Notes: a model not told the origin generated them from the letters alone. A stretch of 64,000 nt of DNA from Paractinoplanes pyxinae (GCF_026626335.1 NZ_JAPNTZ010000007.1:248001-312000), one strand, 5' to 3'; numbered from the stretch's first letter, positions 25,028 to 34,237 are shown. Program-made: numbers and translations.

Positions 25028-26200
25028 TCACCGCTTCTCGTAGGCCAGCTTAATGAACTCGGGCAGGGCCCCGCCCCACAGCAGATCGCTGACCTGGCTC
25101 AGGACGATGAAGATCAGCCCCTCGGAGGGGTCGGTCATCCAGTCGGTGCCGTAGCCGCCGGACCAGCCGTAGCGCCCGGGACCGCCGGTCTCGTCCTCCT
25201 TGACGGTCACCCCCATCCCGTAGCCCCAGCCCTGGCCGCCCAGCAGGAAGCCGCCGCCGGCGATCTGCTCGTCGGTGAGGTGGTTGCTGGTCATCGCGGC
25301 CACCGACTTCTCGGTGAGCAGCCGGGTGCCGCCGTGGACGCCGCCGTCGAGCAGCAGGCGGGCGAACGCCAGGTAGTCGTCGGCCGTGGACAGCAACCCG
25401 GCCGAGCCGTTGGGGAACGCCGGCGGCCTGCTCCACACCTCGAGCGGCTCGATCTCGGACCGGCTCAGCCGGCCGGTCGTGCCGTCGGTCTGGTAGTGGA
25501 CCGGCAGGTTCTCGAGCCGATCGGCGGGCAGCCAGAACCCGGTGTCGCGCATGCCCAGCGGGGCGAACAGGCGGTCGCGCAGCAACTCACCCAGATCCTG
25601 GCCGGAGGCGCGGGCCAGCAGCACGCCGAGCACCATGGTGCCGGCGTTGTACATCCACTGCTCCCCCGGCTGGTGGATCAGCGGCAGCGAGCCGAAGCGA
25701 CGGATCCACTCGTCGGCGTCGAGCCGGGTGCGCGGCTCGGGCTCGGCCATCCGCAGGTCGAGCTCGCGCCAGGCCTCGACGATCGGGTACGGCGGGTCGA
25801 ACTCTCCCTCTTCGCCGAGCACGAAGCCGAAGCCGAGCGTGAAGGTCAGCAGGTCCTCCACAGTGACCGGCCGCTCGGGCGGAACCGTGGCGTCGAGCGG
25901 GGCGTCCGGGCGTACGAGCACCTGCTGGCCGGCCAGTTCGGGCAGGAACCGGGCCACCGGCTGCTCGAGGTCGAGCACGTCGTCCTCGGCCAGCATCATC
26001 GTGGCGGCGGCCAGCACCGGCTTGGTCATCGAGGTGATCCGGAAGATGGTGTCGCGGCGCATCGGCACGGCGCCGCCGAACTCGGTGACGCCGACCGTGT
26101 CGACCCGGACGTCGTCGTCCCGGGCCACCAGGGCCACGAGACCGGGGAAGTCGCCGCGCTCGACCCGCGCGGCCATGGCTTGCTCGAGCTGACTGGGCAT
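25028..26200 (-). CDS. serine hydrolase of the class C beta-lactamase family
   Basis: A 390-residue beta-lactamase-fold hydrolase (esterase/DD-peptidase type). SxxK is in FRITSMTKPVLAAA (Ser about 57), the Tyr motif is in QWMYNAGTMVLGVLLA, and the C-terminal strand region is GRYGWSGGYGTDWMTDP where HxG/KTG occurs in relatives. No signal peptide is visible, so it is probably a cytosolic esterase rather than a resistance enzyme. Divergent from the small protein gene at 26235. Confidence 0.88.
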   Translation of the reverse strand: MPSQLEQAMAARVERGDFPGLVALVARDDDVRVDTVGVTEFGGAVPMRRDTIFRITSMTKPVLAAATMMLAEDDVLDLEQPVARFLPELAGQQVLVRPDAPLDATVPPERPVTVEDLLTFTLGFGFVLGEEGEFDPPYPIVEAWRELDLRMAEPEPRTRLDADEWIRRFGSLPLIHQPGEQWMYNAGTMVLGVLLARASGQDLGELLRDRLFAPLGMRDTGFWLPADRLENLPVHYQTDGTTGRLSRSEIEPLEVWSRPPAFPNGSAGLLSTADDYLAFARLLLDGGVHGGTRLLTEKSVAAMTSNHLTDEQIAGGGFLLGGQGWGYGMGVTVKEDETGGPGRYGWSGGYGTDWMTDPSEGLIFIVLSQVSDLLWGGALPEFIKLAYEKR

Positions 26201-26234
26201 GGGTCACACCCTGCCAGGTCGTTAAGGTTCTGGC

Positions 26235-26699
26235 ATGGACAACTGGCGGCATCTGCCGGCGCCGGCCCGCCCCATCGCCGCCGCGGCCTCCACAGCAGTG
26301 GCGGCGGCTCGAGCCCAGGACGGCGAGGCGTTCGCGGCCGCGGCGGTCGAGCTGGCCGCGCTCGATCCGGCGCAGACCGGTCTCATCCTCGGCACGGCCA
26401 CCCGCCTGCTGCTCGAACAGGCCCGCCCGGACGGTCTCGACAGCGACGCCGTACGCGAGGTGCTGGCCCAGTGCGTCCGGTGGGCCGCCGCCTGGCATCC
26501 CGCGACCGACCCCATGGTGGTGCTGTACCTGCTGGCCGGCGCGCTCGGCGTGCTGGACGAGGAGACCACGCCGCCCAAGCCGGACGAGCTGACCCGGCAC
26601 GCCGCCCTGCTGCTGGCCCACCTGCTGGGCCCGCGCTCGCCGCGCGACATCCTCACCGCCGCCCTCACCGAGATCGAGCACACCCAGCTGAACGACTGA
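26235..26699 (+). CDS. conserved-looking hypothetical protein
   Basis: A 154-residue Ala/Leu-rich helical protein with no membrane segment or motif I recognise. Blocks such as RAQDGEAFAAAAVELAALDPAQTGLILGTATRLLLEQ and WHPATDPMVVLYLLAGALGVLDEE look like a packed helical fold. ATG start; 48 bp upstream of the VOC gene on the same strand. Coding is supported by GC-rich third positions and a clean divergent arrangement. Confidence 0.6.
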   Translation: MDNWRHLPAPARPIAAAASTAVAAARAQDGEAFAAAAVELAALDPAQTGLILGTATRLLLEQARPDGLDSDAVREVLAQCVRWAAAWHPATDPMVVLYLLAGALGVLDEETTPPKPDELTRHAALLLAHLLGPRSPRDILTAALTEIEHTQLND

Positions 26700-26747
26700 C
26701 TCGTTGATCCCCGGCCAGCTGTTTCGGGCATAAGGGAGGAAGCGGTC

Positions 26748-27116
26748 ATGACGACAACCGATCCGGGTCTGCTGCTGCGCCCGATGCTGCACGTGGACGA
26801 TCTGGCCGCGTCGGTCGCGTTCTACCGGCAACTGGGCGGCGAGGTCATCCACGGCGGCGAGGACAGCGACTGGGTGCTCATGCAGCTCGGGACGGTCCAG
26901 ATCGGCCTGCTCAACCGCCCGCCCGACCGCGAGCGCGGCGAGGACACGGTCGAGCTGACCTTCGACGCCTCGATGCCGCTGCCCCAGCTCGAGTCGCGAC
27001 TGCACCAGGCCGGCATCCCGGTCGGCGACGGCACCGACCACCACTACGGCGAGCAGCTTCACGTCCGCACACCGGAAGGCCTGCTGCTCAAGATCAGCCG
27101 CCGCGAGCCGGGCTGA
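26748..27116 (+). CDS. VOC-family (glyoxalase/bleomycin-resistance fold) protein
   Basis: A 122-residue vicinal-oxygen-chelate protein. It has LRPMLHVDDLAASVAFYRQLGGEVIHGGEDSDWVLMQLGTVQIGLL and a second half ending HYGEQLHVRTPEGLLLKISRREPG. GGGAGGAAG precedes the ATG. Candidate metal ligands are His11 and the Glu in the last strand. Members may be metal enzymes or binding proteins; the substrate is unknown. Followed after 4-25 bp by the hydrolase gene. Confidence 0.85.
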   Translation: MTTTDPGLLLRPMLHVDDLAASVAFYRQLGGEVIHGGEDSDWVLMQLGTVQIGLLNRPPDRERGEDTVELTFDASMPLPQLESRLHQAGIPVGDGTDHHYGEQLHVRTPEGLLLKISRREPG

Positions 27117-27141
27117 CGAGGTGTCCGGCACCATTGGCGGT

Positions 27142-27702
27142 ATGGCGTCGGTCGCGATCTTTCATTCCCTGTACGGGTTGCGGCCGTCCGTGCTCTCCGC
27201 CGCCGAGCGTCTGCGGGCGGCCGGCCACACCGTCGTGACCCCCGATCTGTACGGGTTGCCCTGCGCCGATTCGATCGACGCGGGCGCGGCGCTGGCCGAC
27301 AAGGTGGGCTGGGACGAGATCGTCGCGCGGGGACGGGCCGCGTTGTCCGCGATGCCGCCGCGCACCGTCCTGGTCGGCCTTTCCCTGGGTACGGGCGTGG
27401 TCGAGGCGTTGCTGCCGGAGCGCCCGCACACCGCGGGCCTGCTGCTGCTGGCCGGCGCACCGGCGGCGGCACTCCCCGGCCTGCGCGCCCAACTGCACGT
27501 CGCTGACCCCGACCACGAATACGTGCCGGCCCCGGCCATCGCCCGCTGGACCGACGCCATGGAGGTGGCGGGCGCCATCTTCGAGGTCTACCGGTACCCG
27601 GCCGTGGGCCACCTGTGGATGGACGAGGGCCTGCCCGACCACGACCATCTGGCCGCCGAGCTGCTGTGGTCCCGCTGCGCCGAGTTCCTTCGCCTCTCGT
27701 GA
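27142..27702 (+). CDS. dienelactone-hydrolase-like alpha/beta hydrolase
   Basis: A 186-residue short alpha/beta hydrolase. It has the N-terminal strand ASVAIFHSLYGLRPSV, nucleophile elbow VGLSLGTGVVEAL (Ser where classical dienelactone hydrolases have Cys), and the catalytic His in YPAVGHLWMDEGLPDHD. The ATG at 27142 gives a normal N-terminal strand; a GTG at 27121, four bases after the VOC stop, is the alternative. Probably co-transcribed with the VOC gene. Confidence 0.8.
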   Translation: MASVAIFHSLYGLRPSVLSAAERLRAAGHTVVTPDLYGLPCADSIDAGAALADKVGWDEIVARGRAALSAMPPRTVLVGLSLGTGVVEALLPERPHTAGLLLLAGAPAAALPGLRAQLHVADPDHEYVPAPAIARWTDAMEVAGAIFEVYRYPAVGHLWMDEGLPDHDHLAAELLWSRCAEFLRLS

Positions 27703-27735
27703 GCCGTAACGCGCATCACTGCAGTCGGTAAAAGT

Positions 27736-27750
27736 TTGCAGCCTCTGCAA
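27736..27750. promoter_or_regulatory. TetR-type operator upstream of tetR/MFS unit
   Basis: Perfect palindrome TTGCAG-CCT-CTGCAA ending 21 bases before the TetR GTG start. It overlaps a TTTGCA -35-like hexamer. Position and symmetry fit autoregulation of the tetR-MFS unit. Confidence 0.65.
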
Positions 27751-27771
27751 GTTCGGTCCTAGCCTGCTGGT

Positions 27772-28392
27772 GTGGCCGAGACAGAAGCCGCGGCGCCGAC
27801 CCGCCGCGATCGCAAGAAGCAGCAGACCCGGGCCGCCCTGATGGCGGCCGCCCTGCGTCTGGTCGACGAGCGCGGCCTCGAGCACGTCACGGTCGAGGAC
27901 ATCAGCGAGGCGGCCGACGTCTCCCCGCGCACGTTCTTCAACTACTTCGCCACCAAGGACGACGCCGTGCTGGGCGGGCCGCTGCCGAACGGGCCGTCGA
28001 TGCACGACCGCCTGCTCGCCGTGCCGGCCGACGTCCCGCTGGTGCCGGCGATCCTGCAGGCGATGAGCGCCGACATCGCCGAGATCCAGTCCGAGCGCGA
28101 CTTCTGGCTGACCCGGCTCCGGGTGATCCGGAACAACTCGTCACTGCTGCCGCTGCTGATCGCTCGCGGCGAGTGCGCCGAGCAAGAAACGGTGACCGCC
28201 GTCGCGGCCCGCACCGGCCTGCCCGCCGACAGCCTGTTCCCGCAGCTGGCGGCCACTTTGACCGGCGCCGCCTTCCGCACCGCGATGATGCGCTGGGCCA
28301 CCGCCGGCGACAACCTGTACGACCTGGTCCGCGAGACCTTCCAGGTTCTCGAGACCGGCTTGGCACCTACTCACCAGGAAGTCATGCGATGA
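27772..28392 (+). CDS. TetR-family transcriptional regulator
   Basis: A 206-residue TetR repressor. The N-terminal helix-turn-helix is ALRLVDERGLEHVTVEDISEAADVSPRTFFNYFATKDDAVLG, followed by a variable all-helical ligand domain. The start is GTG at 27772. Its stop overlaps the MFS start (ATGA), so repressor and pump are translationally coupled. It probably represses both through the palindrome at 27736. The ligand is probably a substrate of the pump. Confidence 0.92.
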   Translation: MAETEAAAPTRRDRKKQQTRAALMAAALRLVDERGLEHVTVEDISEAADVSPRTFFNYFATKDDAVLGGPLPNGPSMHDRLLAVPADVPLVPAILQAMSADIAEIQSERDFWLTRLRVIRNNSSLLPLLIARGECAEQETVTAVAARTGLPADSLFPQLAATLTGAAFRTAMMRWATAGDNLYDLVRETFQVLETGLAPTHQEVMR

Positions 28393-30074
28393 CACTCACC
28401 AGTCCGCCCGATCGACCGGACCCGTCCCTCCGCGCGGAGGCGACGGTCGCCGAGGACGCGGTCGCCCTCGGCGGCGTGCCGGTCGCGGAGGACGCGGTCG
28501 ACCAGGCCGCCACCGCCGACGGGGTCGCCGGCCGGATGTCGCGCGGGCAGGTCGTCCAGGCCCTGTCCGGCCTCATGCTCGGCATGTTCGTCGCGATCCT
28601 GGCCTCGACCGTCGTCTCCAACGCGCTGCCCCGGATCATCGCCGACCTCAACGGCAGCCAGTCCGTCTACACCTGGATCGTCACCGCCGAGCTGCTGGCG
28701 ATGACGGCCACCGTCCCGCTGTGGGGCAAGCTCGCCGACATCTACAACAAGAAGCTGCTGGTCCAGCTGTCGCTGCTGCTGTTCGTGGCGGGCTCGCTGA
28801 TCGCCGGCTTCACGCCCGATGTCGAGATTCTGGTCGTCAGCCGCGTGGTGCAGGGCATCGGCGCCGGCGGCATGACCGCACTGGCCACGATCGTCCTCGC
28901 CGCGATCATCCCGCCGCGCGAGATGGGCCGCTACGCCGGCATGTTCGGCGCGGTCTTCGGTGTCGCGACGATCGCCGGGCCGCTGATCGGCGGCGTCATG
29001 GTCGACACGTCGTGGCTGGGCTGGCGCTGGTGCTTCTTCATCGGCGTGCCGTTCTCGATCGCCGCCATCGCGCTCCTGCAGAAGACCCTTCACCTTCCCT
29101 CCGTACGCCGGAAGGGTGTCAAAATCGACTGGCTGGGCGCCTTCCTGATCACCGCCGGTGTCAGCACGCTCCTGATCTGGTCGACGCTCGCCGGTCAGCA
29201 CTTCGACTGGGCCTCGTGGCAGACGGCGGCCTTCGTGGCCGGCGGTGTCGTGCTGCTGGCGCTCGCGGTGTGGGTCGAGTCCCGCGCCGAGGAGCCGATC
29301 ATCCCGCTGGGCATCTTCCGCAACCGCACCGTCACCCTGACGATCATCGCCAGCGTGCTGGTCGGCGTGGCCATGTTCGGCGGCACGGTCTTCCTGTCGC
29401 AGTACTTCCAGGTCGCGCTGGGTAAGTCCCCGACCGTGGCCGGCCTGATGAGCCTGCCGATGATTTTCGGTCTGCTGGTGTCCTCGGTGGTGGCCGGAGC
29501 GCTCATCACGAAGACCGGCAAGTGGAAGATCTACCTGGTCGCCGGGGCCGTCATCATGACCGTCGGCATGCTGCTGCTGAGCACCATCGGCGCCAACACG
29601 AGCGTCCTGGTCATCTCGGTGCACATGGCGGTGCTGGGCATCGGCGTCGGCATGCTCATGCAGAACCTGGTGCTGGCCGCGCAGAACGACGTTCCCGCGG
29701 CCGAGCTGGGCGCCGCCACCTCGACCCTGACGTTCTTCCGCAGCATGGGCGGCGCGATCGGCGTCAGCGCCCTGGGCGCCGTCCTGGCCAGCAAGGTGAC
29801 GTCGGGCTTCGCCGAGAAGTTCGGCGGCGCGGCGGCCACCGGCGGCGGCACGGCCGAGGTGCCGGACGTGAGCGCCCTGCCGCCGCAGGTGCTCGCCATC
29901 GTCAAGGACATCTACGGCACGGCGACGGCGGAGCTGTTCCTGATCGGCGCGCCGATCGCCGCGCTGGCGGTGATCGCGGTGCTCTTCATCAAGGAGAAGC
30001 CGCTGTCGACGCTGAGCGGCGACGAGCGACGAGCCCAGGAGGAAGCGGCCGCCACCGGAATCCCGCTGCACTGA
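28389..30074 (+). CDS. DHA2-family MFS drug exporter (EmrB/QacA type)
   Basis: A 561-residue, 14-helix drug:H+ antiporter. After a 50-residue acidic cytosolic tail come LMLGMFVAILASTVVSNALPRIIADL (motif D1 region), WGKLADIYNKKLL (motif A), and RVVQGIGAGGMTALATIVLAAIIPPREMG (motifs B and C). The start ATG 28389 is in the ATGA overlap with tetR. Substrate unknown. A second EmrB-like pump lies at 58691-60082 with its own TetR. Confidence 0.93.
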   Translation: MTLTSPPDRPDPSLRAEATVAEDAVALGGVPVAEDAVDQAATADGVAGRMSRGQVVQALSGLMLGMFVAILASTVVSNALPRIIADLNGSQSVYTWIVTAELLAMTATVPLWGKLADIYNKKLLVQLSLLLFVAGSLIAGFTPDVEILVVSRVVQGIGAGGMTALATIVLAAIIPPREMGRYAGMFGAVFGVATIAGPLIGGVMVDTSWLGWRWCFFIGVPFSIAAIALLQKTLHLPSVRRKGVKIDWLGAFLITAGVSTLLIWSTLAGQHFDWASWQTAAFVAGGVVLLALAVWVESRAEEPIIPLGIFRNRTVTLTIIASVLVGVAMFGGTVFLSQYFQVALGKSPTVAGLMSLPMIFGLLVSSVVAGALITKTGKWKIYLVAGAVIMTVGMLLLSTIGANTSVLVISVHMAVLGIGVGMLMQNLVLAAQNDVPAAELGAATSTLTFFRSMGGAIGVSALGAVLASKVTSGFAEKFGGAAATGGGTAEVPDVSALPPQVLAIVKDIYGTATAELFLIGAPIAALAVIAVLFIKEKPLSTLSGDERRAQEEAAATGIPLH

Positions 30075-30091
30075 GCGGGGGGCCCGGGCGG

Positions 30092-30448
30092 TCAGGAAGG
30101 GCGCAGGCCCACCGACGTGCGAGGTGAGGGCGGCTCGGCGCAGCCGAGCAGCCCCACCAGCCCGGACACCCAGAGCTGGCGGTAGACGGTCGGGCTGGGG
30201 TGGCTCACCACGAGCTTGATGCCGCTGGCGGCGGCGGTGTGGAAGCAGGCCACCAGGATGCCGATGCCGATGCTGTCGATCAGCATCACCCGCTGGAGGT
30301 CGAGGCAGATCTTGCCCGGCGTGGAACTGGTCAGCACGTCGTTGACGGCGTCCCGCATCACGTGAGCGTTGTCGAGGTCGATCTCACCGCTGGGCGCGAT
30401 CTCGACGGTGCCATCGGCCAACTGGCGCGTGGTGATCGGCAGATACAC
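30092..30448 (-). CDS. STAS-domain anti-sigma factor antagonist
   Basis: A 118-residue single STAS domain (SpoIIAA/RsbV-like): VEIAPSGEIDLDNAHVMRDAV, then LDLQRVMLIDSIGIGILVACFHTAAASG. The phospho-acceptor position is DSIG, so the Ser next to Asp is kept while the second Ser of the usual DSSG is Ile. The GTG at 30448 follows AGGAAGAGGG and gives normal STAS length; a longer frame to 30565 adds a non-conserved N-terminus. Partner anti-sigma kinase and sigma factor are not in the window. Confidence 0.82.
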   Translation of the reverse strand: MYLPITTRQLADGTVEIAPSGEIDLDNAHVMRDAVNDVLTSSTPGKICLDLQRVMLIDSIGIGILVACFHTAAASGIKLVVSHPSPTVYRQLWVSGLVGLLGCAEPPSPRTSVGLRPS

Positions 30449-30666
30449 GGCTGCCCTCTTCCTGGCATCGAGCGGGCCGACGCCGACTTCCGCGAGGAGG
30501 ACACTCCACAGGCCGGGAATGACCTGGACGGGCGTCGGACACCACGCCCGGGTGCCGCTCTCCAAACGCGTTCCTACAACAATCCGCTGGTCTGCAAGTT
30601 ACGCCACGTAGGCGCGGAACGCCAGAGTAGTTCATATGGCCTGAATGTGCGGGAACGGTCAGGCGC

Positions 30667-31740
30667 GTGGCGGGAACGTTGACGTTCCGGGAGCCGGGTC
30701 GAATACTCACCGTATGCAATGGGACTCGCTTCGGCATGGTTGAGATCAGCCCGAGGTCTGCCCACGTTTTCCCCGAAACGCCAGAAGTAGCCCACTTCAA
30801 CGGGGCAGATATCGATGAGGCACGGTTGTTGCTAAATCGTTTTTACTATCCCGTGGCGGTCGGCTTGCCGGAAGACGTGGCCGGCTTCCAGCTCGGTGTT
30901 GGGGTGATCCAACTCGGACCCCTAACGGTCGGACAATTGAGTTTCACCAGCCCGGTGACGCTGCTGGTGGCCGAATTGGACGCCTACCACATCACCATGC
31001 CGACACTCGGCCACCTCCATGCCCGGCACGCCGGCCGCGAGGTCTTCGCCGGCCCGTCGACCGGCGTGATCTTCGGGCCGGGCAGCCCGGTCTACACCTC
31101 CCGCGAGGCCAACTCCGTCGAACTGGCCGTCAAGGTCGAGCGGAAAGCCCTCGAGGAGGAATTGTCTGGACTGTTGGGACACCCGATCGAGGGACCCCTG
31201 CGGCTCCCCCCTGAGGTGGACCTTTCCACCGGTCCGGGGTACAGCTGGCGCCGGTTGATCCGCATGCTGTGCGACGAGCTCGAGTACGAGTCGAGCCTGT
31301 TCTACGAGCCGTTGATCGCCGAGCAACTGCGGTGCACGGTCCTCAGCGGCCTGCTGCTGGCCCTGCCCCACCGCTACCACGACGAGCTGACCGGACCGGT
31401 CAGCGCCGGGCCGCCCCGGGCCCTGCGCCGGGTGGTCGACGCCATCCAGCACGAGCCCGAGCGGCCGTTCACGGTGACCGAACTGGCCCGGGTGGCCAAC
31501 ATGAGCGTGCGCTCGCTGCAGGAGGGCTTCCGCCGCCATCTGGGGCAGGCGCCGATGTCCTATCTGCAGCAGGTGCGACTGGGACGGGCCCACGAGGATC
31601 TGCGGCGGGCCGATCCGGCCCGGGTGACCGTCGCGGCCGTGGCCCATCGGTGGGGGTTCGCCCACCTGGGCCGGTTCGCCTCGGCCTATCGGGGCCGGTT
31701 CGGCGAGACACCGTCGGAAACGCTGCGCTCCTCCGGATAG
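30667..31740 (+). CDS. AraC-family transcriptional regulator
   Basis: A 357-residue regulator (if it starts at GTG 30667) with a cupin-like AraC_binding_2 domain and a C-terminal double helix-turn-helix (VTELARVANMSVRSLQEGFRRHLGQAPMSYLQQVRLGRAHEDL; VTVAAVAHRWGFAHLGRFASAYRGRFGETPSETL). ATG at 30736 is a plausible shorter start. The first 150 bases are noticeably more AT-rich than the rest of the gene. Target unknown. Confidence 0.88.
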   Translation: MAGTLTFREPGRILTVCNGTRFGMVEISPRSAHVFPETPEVAHFNGADIDEARLLLNRFYYPVAVGLPEDVAGFQLGVGVIQLGPLTVGQLSFTSPVTLLVAELDAYHITMPTLGHLHARHAGREVFAGPSTGVIFGPGSPVYTSREANSVELAVKVERKALEEELSGLLGHPIEGPLRLPPEVDLSTGPGYSWRRLIRMLCDELEYESSLFYEPLIAEQLRCTVLSGLLLALPHRYHDELTGPVSAGPPRALRRVVDAIQHEPERPFTVTELARVANMSVRSLQEGFRRHLGQAPMSYLQQVRLGRAHEDLRRADPARVTVAAVAHRWGFAHLGRFASAYRGRFGETPSETLRSSG

Positions 31741-31753
31741 GGAGAAGCGCCGG

Positions 31754-32119
31754 TCATTCGCCGGGGTCGCTGCGACGAGGCTGCGGAACCTCGTTCGCGG
31801 TCGGGCGCGCGGGAGCGAGGCCGAAGATGTGGCCGCGCGGGGGCACCCACTCGCGCCACGGGCCCAGCCGCATCGGAACGGCCGCCAGATCGCCGTCGCC
31901 GGCCCCGCGCTGGGTGCGCAGATAGGCCAGCACCCGGGCGGCCGCCTCACCACCGTCCTCGGCCAGGTTCAGCAGAAGGCGGCGGGCGTCGTCGGCCGCG
32001 GGATCGCCCGGGTCGAGACCCGGCACGTCGGCGGCGGGGCGGCGCAGCAGCGCGGCCAGACCCGCCAGGGCCTGCATCACGTCGCACGCGTCCCGTTCGG
32101 CATCGGGCAGGCTGGTCAC
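31754..32119 (-). CDS. hypothetical protein
   Basis: A 121-residue soluble Ala/Arg/Asp-rich protein from ATG 32119 with no recognised domain. The N-terminal half is helical (DACDVMQALAGLAALLRRPA ... ARRLLLNLAEDGGEAAARVLAYLRTQ); the C-terminal part is Pro-rich. Third-position GC is high and no competing frame is better. The call rests on that alone. Confidence 0.45.
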   Translation of the reverse strand: MTSLPDAERDACDVMQALAGLAALLRRPAADVPGLDPGDPAADDARRLLLNLAEDGGEAAARVLAYLRTQRGAGDGDLAAVPMRLGPWREWVPPRGHIFGLAPARPTANEVPQPRRSDPGE

Positions 32120-32482
32120 GACCGCCCACCCCGACTCTCGGTCATGCGTTTCCCCCTCACCACGCCCGTTCGACAGCGGCCTGGCGCATTCCCACCGGAC
32201 CCCGCGAACGAACGTCAGAGCGAAAATGTATTCGGCCCACTACTAAGCGTCCATCCGTAACGCGCAGGTCCTGTCCAGTTAGCGCTCAGTTTGACCGTCC
32301 GACGGCATGATCGTCCCTTTCGGCACGCCACCCGACATGCGACAACAGCGACAGCCTGTCCACATCGCGCATCTCCTGGCCACGACACGCAAAGCGACCG
32401 CCGGCCGGGACGCGCGCCACACAATCGGTCAGAACAAGCATCGACGGGGTATAGATCGATCAGAGGCGAGTGGGAGGACATC
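32120..32482. other. intergenic region, no gene seen
   Basis: A 363-bp stretch, more AT-rich in its centre than the flanks. No coding frame is convincing. A GGGTAT, the -10 form used by SigB-like sigma factors, lies at 32447-32452 about 30 bases before the acidic protein start, but no GTTT-type -35 is at the right distance. Confidence 0.4.
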
Positions 32483-32773
32483 ATGAGCGACGAGATTCGT
32501 CAGCCCCTGGAAGAGACGCCGGAGGTCGCCGACGCCATCGAGGACGACGTCGCGGTCGACGCGTTCATCACCGGCGGCGGCGCCGACAGCGACAGCCCCG
32601 AGTTCCTGCAGCCGGGTGAGGAGCCGGTCGTGCGCACCGGCGCCGACCAGCCCTGGGACCCGGAGGACCTGGCCGTCGCCGAGGGCCGCGACCCGACCCC
32701 GGCCAACGTCGAGCGGGCCCGCGAGGAACTGGAACGCGACGGCGCCGCGGCCATCGAGCGCACCGTCCCCTGA
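32483..32773 (+). CDS. small acidic hypothetical protein
   Basis: A 96-residue, strongly acidic, probably disordered protein (MSDEIRQPLEETPEVADAIEDD start; PGEEPVVRTGADQPWDPEDLAVAEGRDPTP in the middle). GGGAGG precedes the ATG at 32483. The in-frame extension to 32291 is Arg/His-rich and not credible. Function unknown; a stress-related role would fit the possible upstream GGGTAT, but that is speculative. Confidence 0.65.
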   Translation: MSDEIRQPLEETPEVADAIEDDVAVDAFITGGGADSDSPEFLQPGEEPVVRTGADQPWDPEDLAVAEGRDPTPANVERAREELERDGAAAIERTVP

Positions 32774-32779
32774 CCGGGG

Positions 32780-34237
32780 CTAGGAAACCGTCACGCTGAT
32801 CGTGTGCCACCCCGTGGCTCCACTGGGGAACGGGGTGGCCCTTTCCTGCGCCTGCACGGCGCCGGTCCGGTCGGTGGCCCGCACCGCGATCGAGTGCGGC
32901 CCGGCCGTCGCCCGCCACGAATACCGCCACTGCACCCAGGTGTCCACCGACGGCGCCGGCAACAGTTCGGCGGGCGCCCACTCCCCGTCGTCGATCCGCA
33001 CCTCCACGGCTTCGATCCCCCGGCGCTGCGCCCAGGCCACACCGGCGACCGTCACGACACCGGCGTCGAGCCGCGCGAAGGGCCGGGGGCGGTCGACCCG
33101 GGAGCCGGTTTTGACGGGCGCCTGGGCCGCCCATCCGCGCGAGACCCAGTACGGGTCGAACTGGTCGAAGGTGGTCAGCTCGAGCGAGCTCAGCCACTTG
33201 CAGGAGCCCGCGTAGCCGTACACGCCCGGGGTCAGCATGCGCACCGGGAACCCGTGTTCGAGCGGCAGCGGCTCGCCGTTCATGCCGATGGCGAGCATCG
33301 CGTCCCGCCCGTCCAGCAGCGTCGCCACCGGGGTGCCGATCGTCATGCCCTCGACCGAGCGCGCCACCACCTGCTCGGCGCCGGCTCTGATCCCGAGGGA
33401 GCGCAGAAGCGGCGCCAGCGGCACCCCGAGCCACTTCGCCGTTCCCATGTACGGGCCGCCGACCTCGTTGGAGACGCAGTTCATCGTGACCGGCCGCTCG
33501 ATCAGCGGCATGGCGAGCAGATCCTCGAAGGTGACTCGCAGCTCGCGGCCGAGCATCCCGTGCACCCGCAGCGACCAGTCGCCGAGGTCGATCCGCGGCA
33601 CGGTGAGCGCCGTGTCGACGCGATAGAAGTCCTTGTTCGAGGTCAGGAGCCCGGCCGGTACGGGCGGTCCGGGATCAGCCGCGGCCGGCAACCGCACCGA
33701 CTCGCGAGCCCGGCCCGGCGCCCCACCGGCGAGACCCCGTAGCGCCACCGCCCCGCCCGACGCCGCGACCAGGGCCGCGGCCTGCAGGAAGACCCGGCGA
33801 TCAACCCGTACGCCGGAAGGGCGGGACCGCAGCAGCAGCCACAGCACCACCCCCGCCAGCGCCGCCCCGGTCAAGGACGGCACCACGTCGTACGGCTGGA
33901 AAGCCGGCCGCGAAAGCGCCGCACCCGCCCCGGCCAGGCCGAGCAGCGCGGGCCCGGCGACGGCGACGAGACGCCGCCGCCGGCCCACCGCCCCGGTGAC
34001 CGCGGCCAGGGCCGCCACCACCAGCCCGATCACACCGAGAAGGAATGGCTTGTCGTTGGTGCCGAGCTCGCGAACCGCGAACTCCTTGACTGCCGTCGGC
34101 GTCGCGTCGATGACCGCGCCACCCACCGCGATCAGCGGCCCGGCCGCCGGCCGGGTGACGGCGGCCAGCAGTTCGGCCACCGCCACCCCGAGGCTCGCGG
34201 CAGCCAGACCGGCCGCCACCCCCGCCCAGGCCCGCAT
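32780..34237 (-). CDS. membrane-anchored molybdopterin oxidoreductase (sulfite-oxidase family)
   Basis: A 485-residue protein. About four N-terminal membrane helices (residues 1-150) precede an extracytoplasmic sulfite-oxidase-type Mo domain with the Mo-ligating Cys in TMNCVSNEVGGPYMG, HGFPVRMLTPGVYGYAGSCKWL, and a C-terminal Mo-co dimerisation domain. Family roles include repair of oxidised methionine or oxyanion reduction. It overlaps the FAS1 lipoprotein gene by one base and should be in the SigK-controlled transcript. Electron donor not visible. Confidence 0.92.
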   Translation of the reverse strand: MRAWAGVAAGLAAASLGVAVAELLAAVTRPAAGPLIAVGGAVIDATPTAVKEFAVRELGTNDKPFLLGVIGLVVAALAAVTGAVGRRRRLVAVAGPALLGLAGAGAALSRPAFQPYDVVPSLTGAALAGVVLWLLLRSRPSGVRVDRRVFLQAAALVAASGGAVALRGLAGGAPGRARESVRLPAAADPGPPVPAGLLTSNKDFYRVDTALTVPRIDLGDWSLRVHGMLGRELRVTFEDLLAMPLIERPVTMNCVSNEVGGPYMGTAKWLGVPLAPLLRSLGIRAGAEQVVARSVEGMTIGTPVATLLDGRDAMLAIGMNGEPLPLEHGFPVRMLTPGVYGYAGSCKWLSSLELTTFDQFDPYWVSRGWAAQAPVKTGSRVDRPRPFARLDAGVVTVAGVAWAQRRGIEAVEVRIDDGEWAPAELLPAPSVDTWVQWRYSWRATAGPHSIAVRATDRTGAVQAQERATPFPSGATGWHTISVTVS

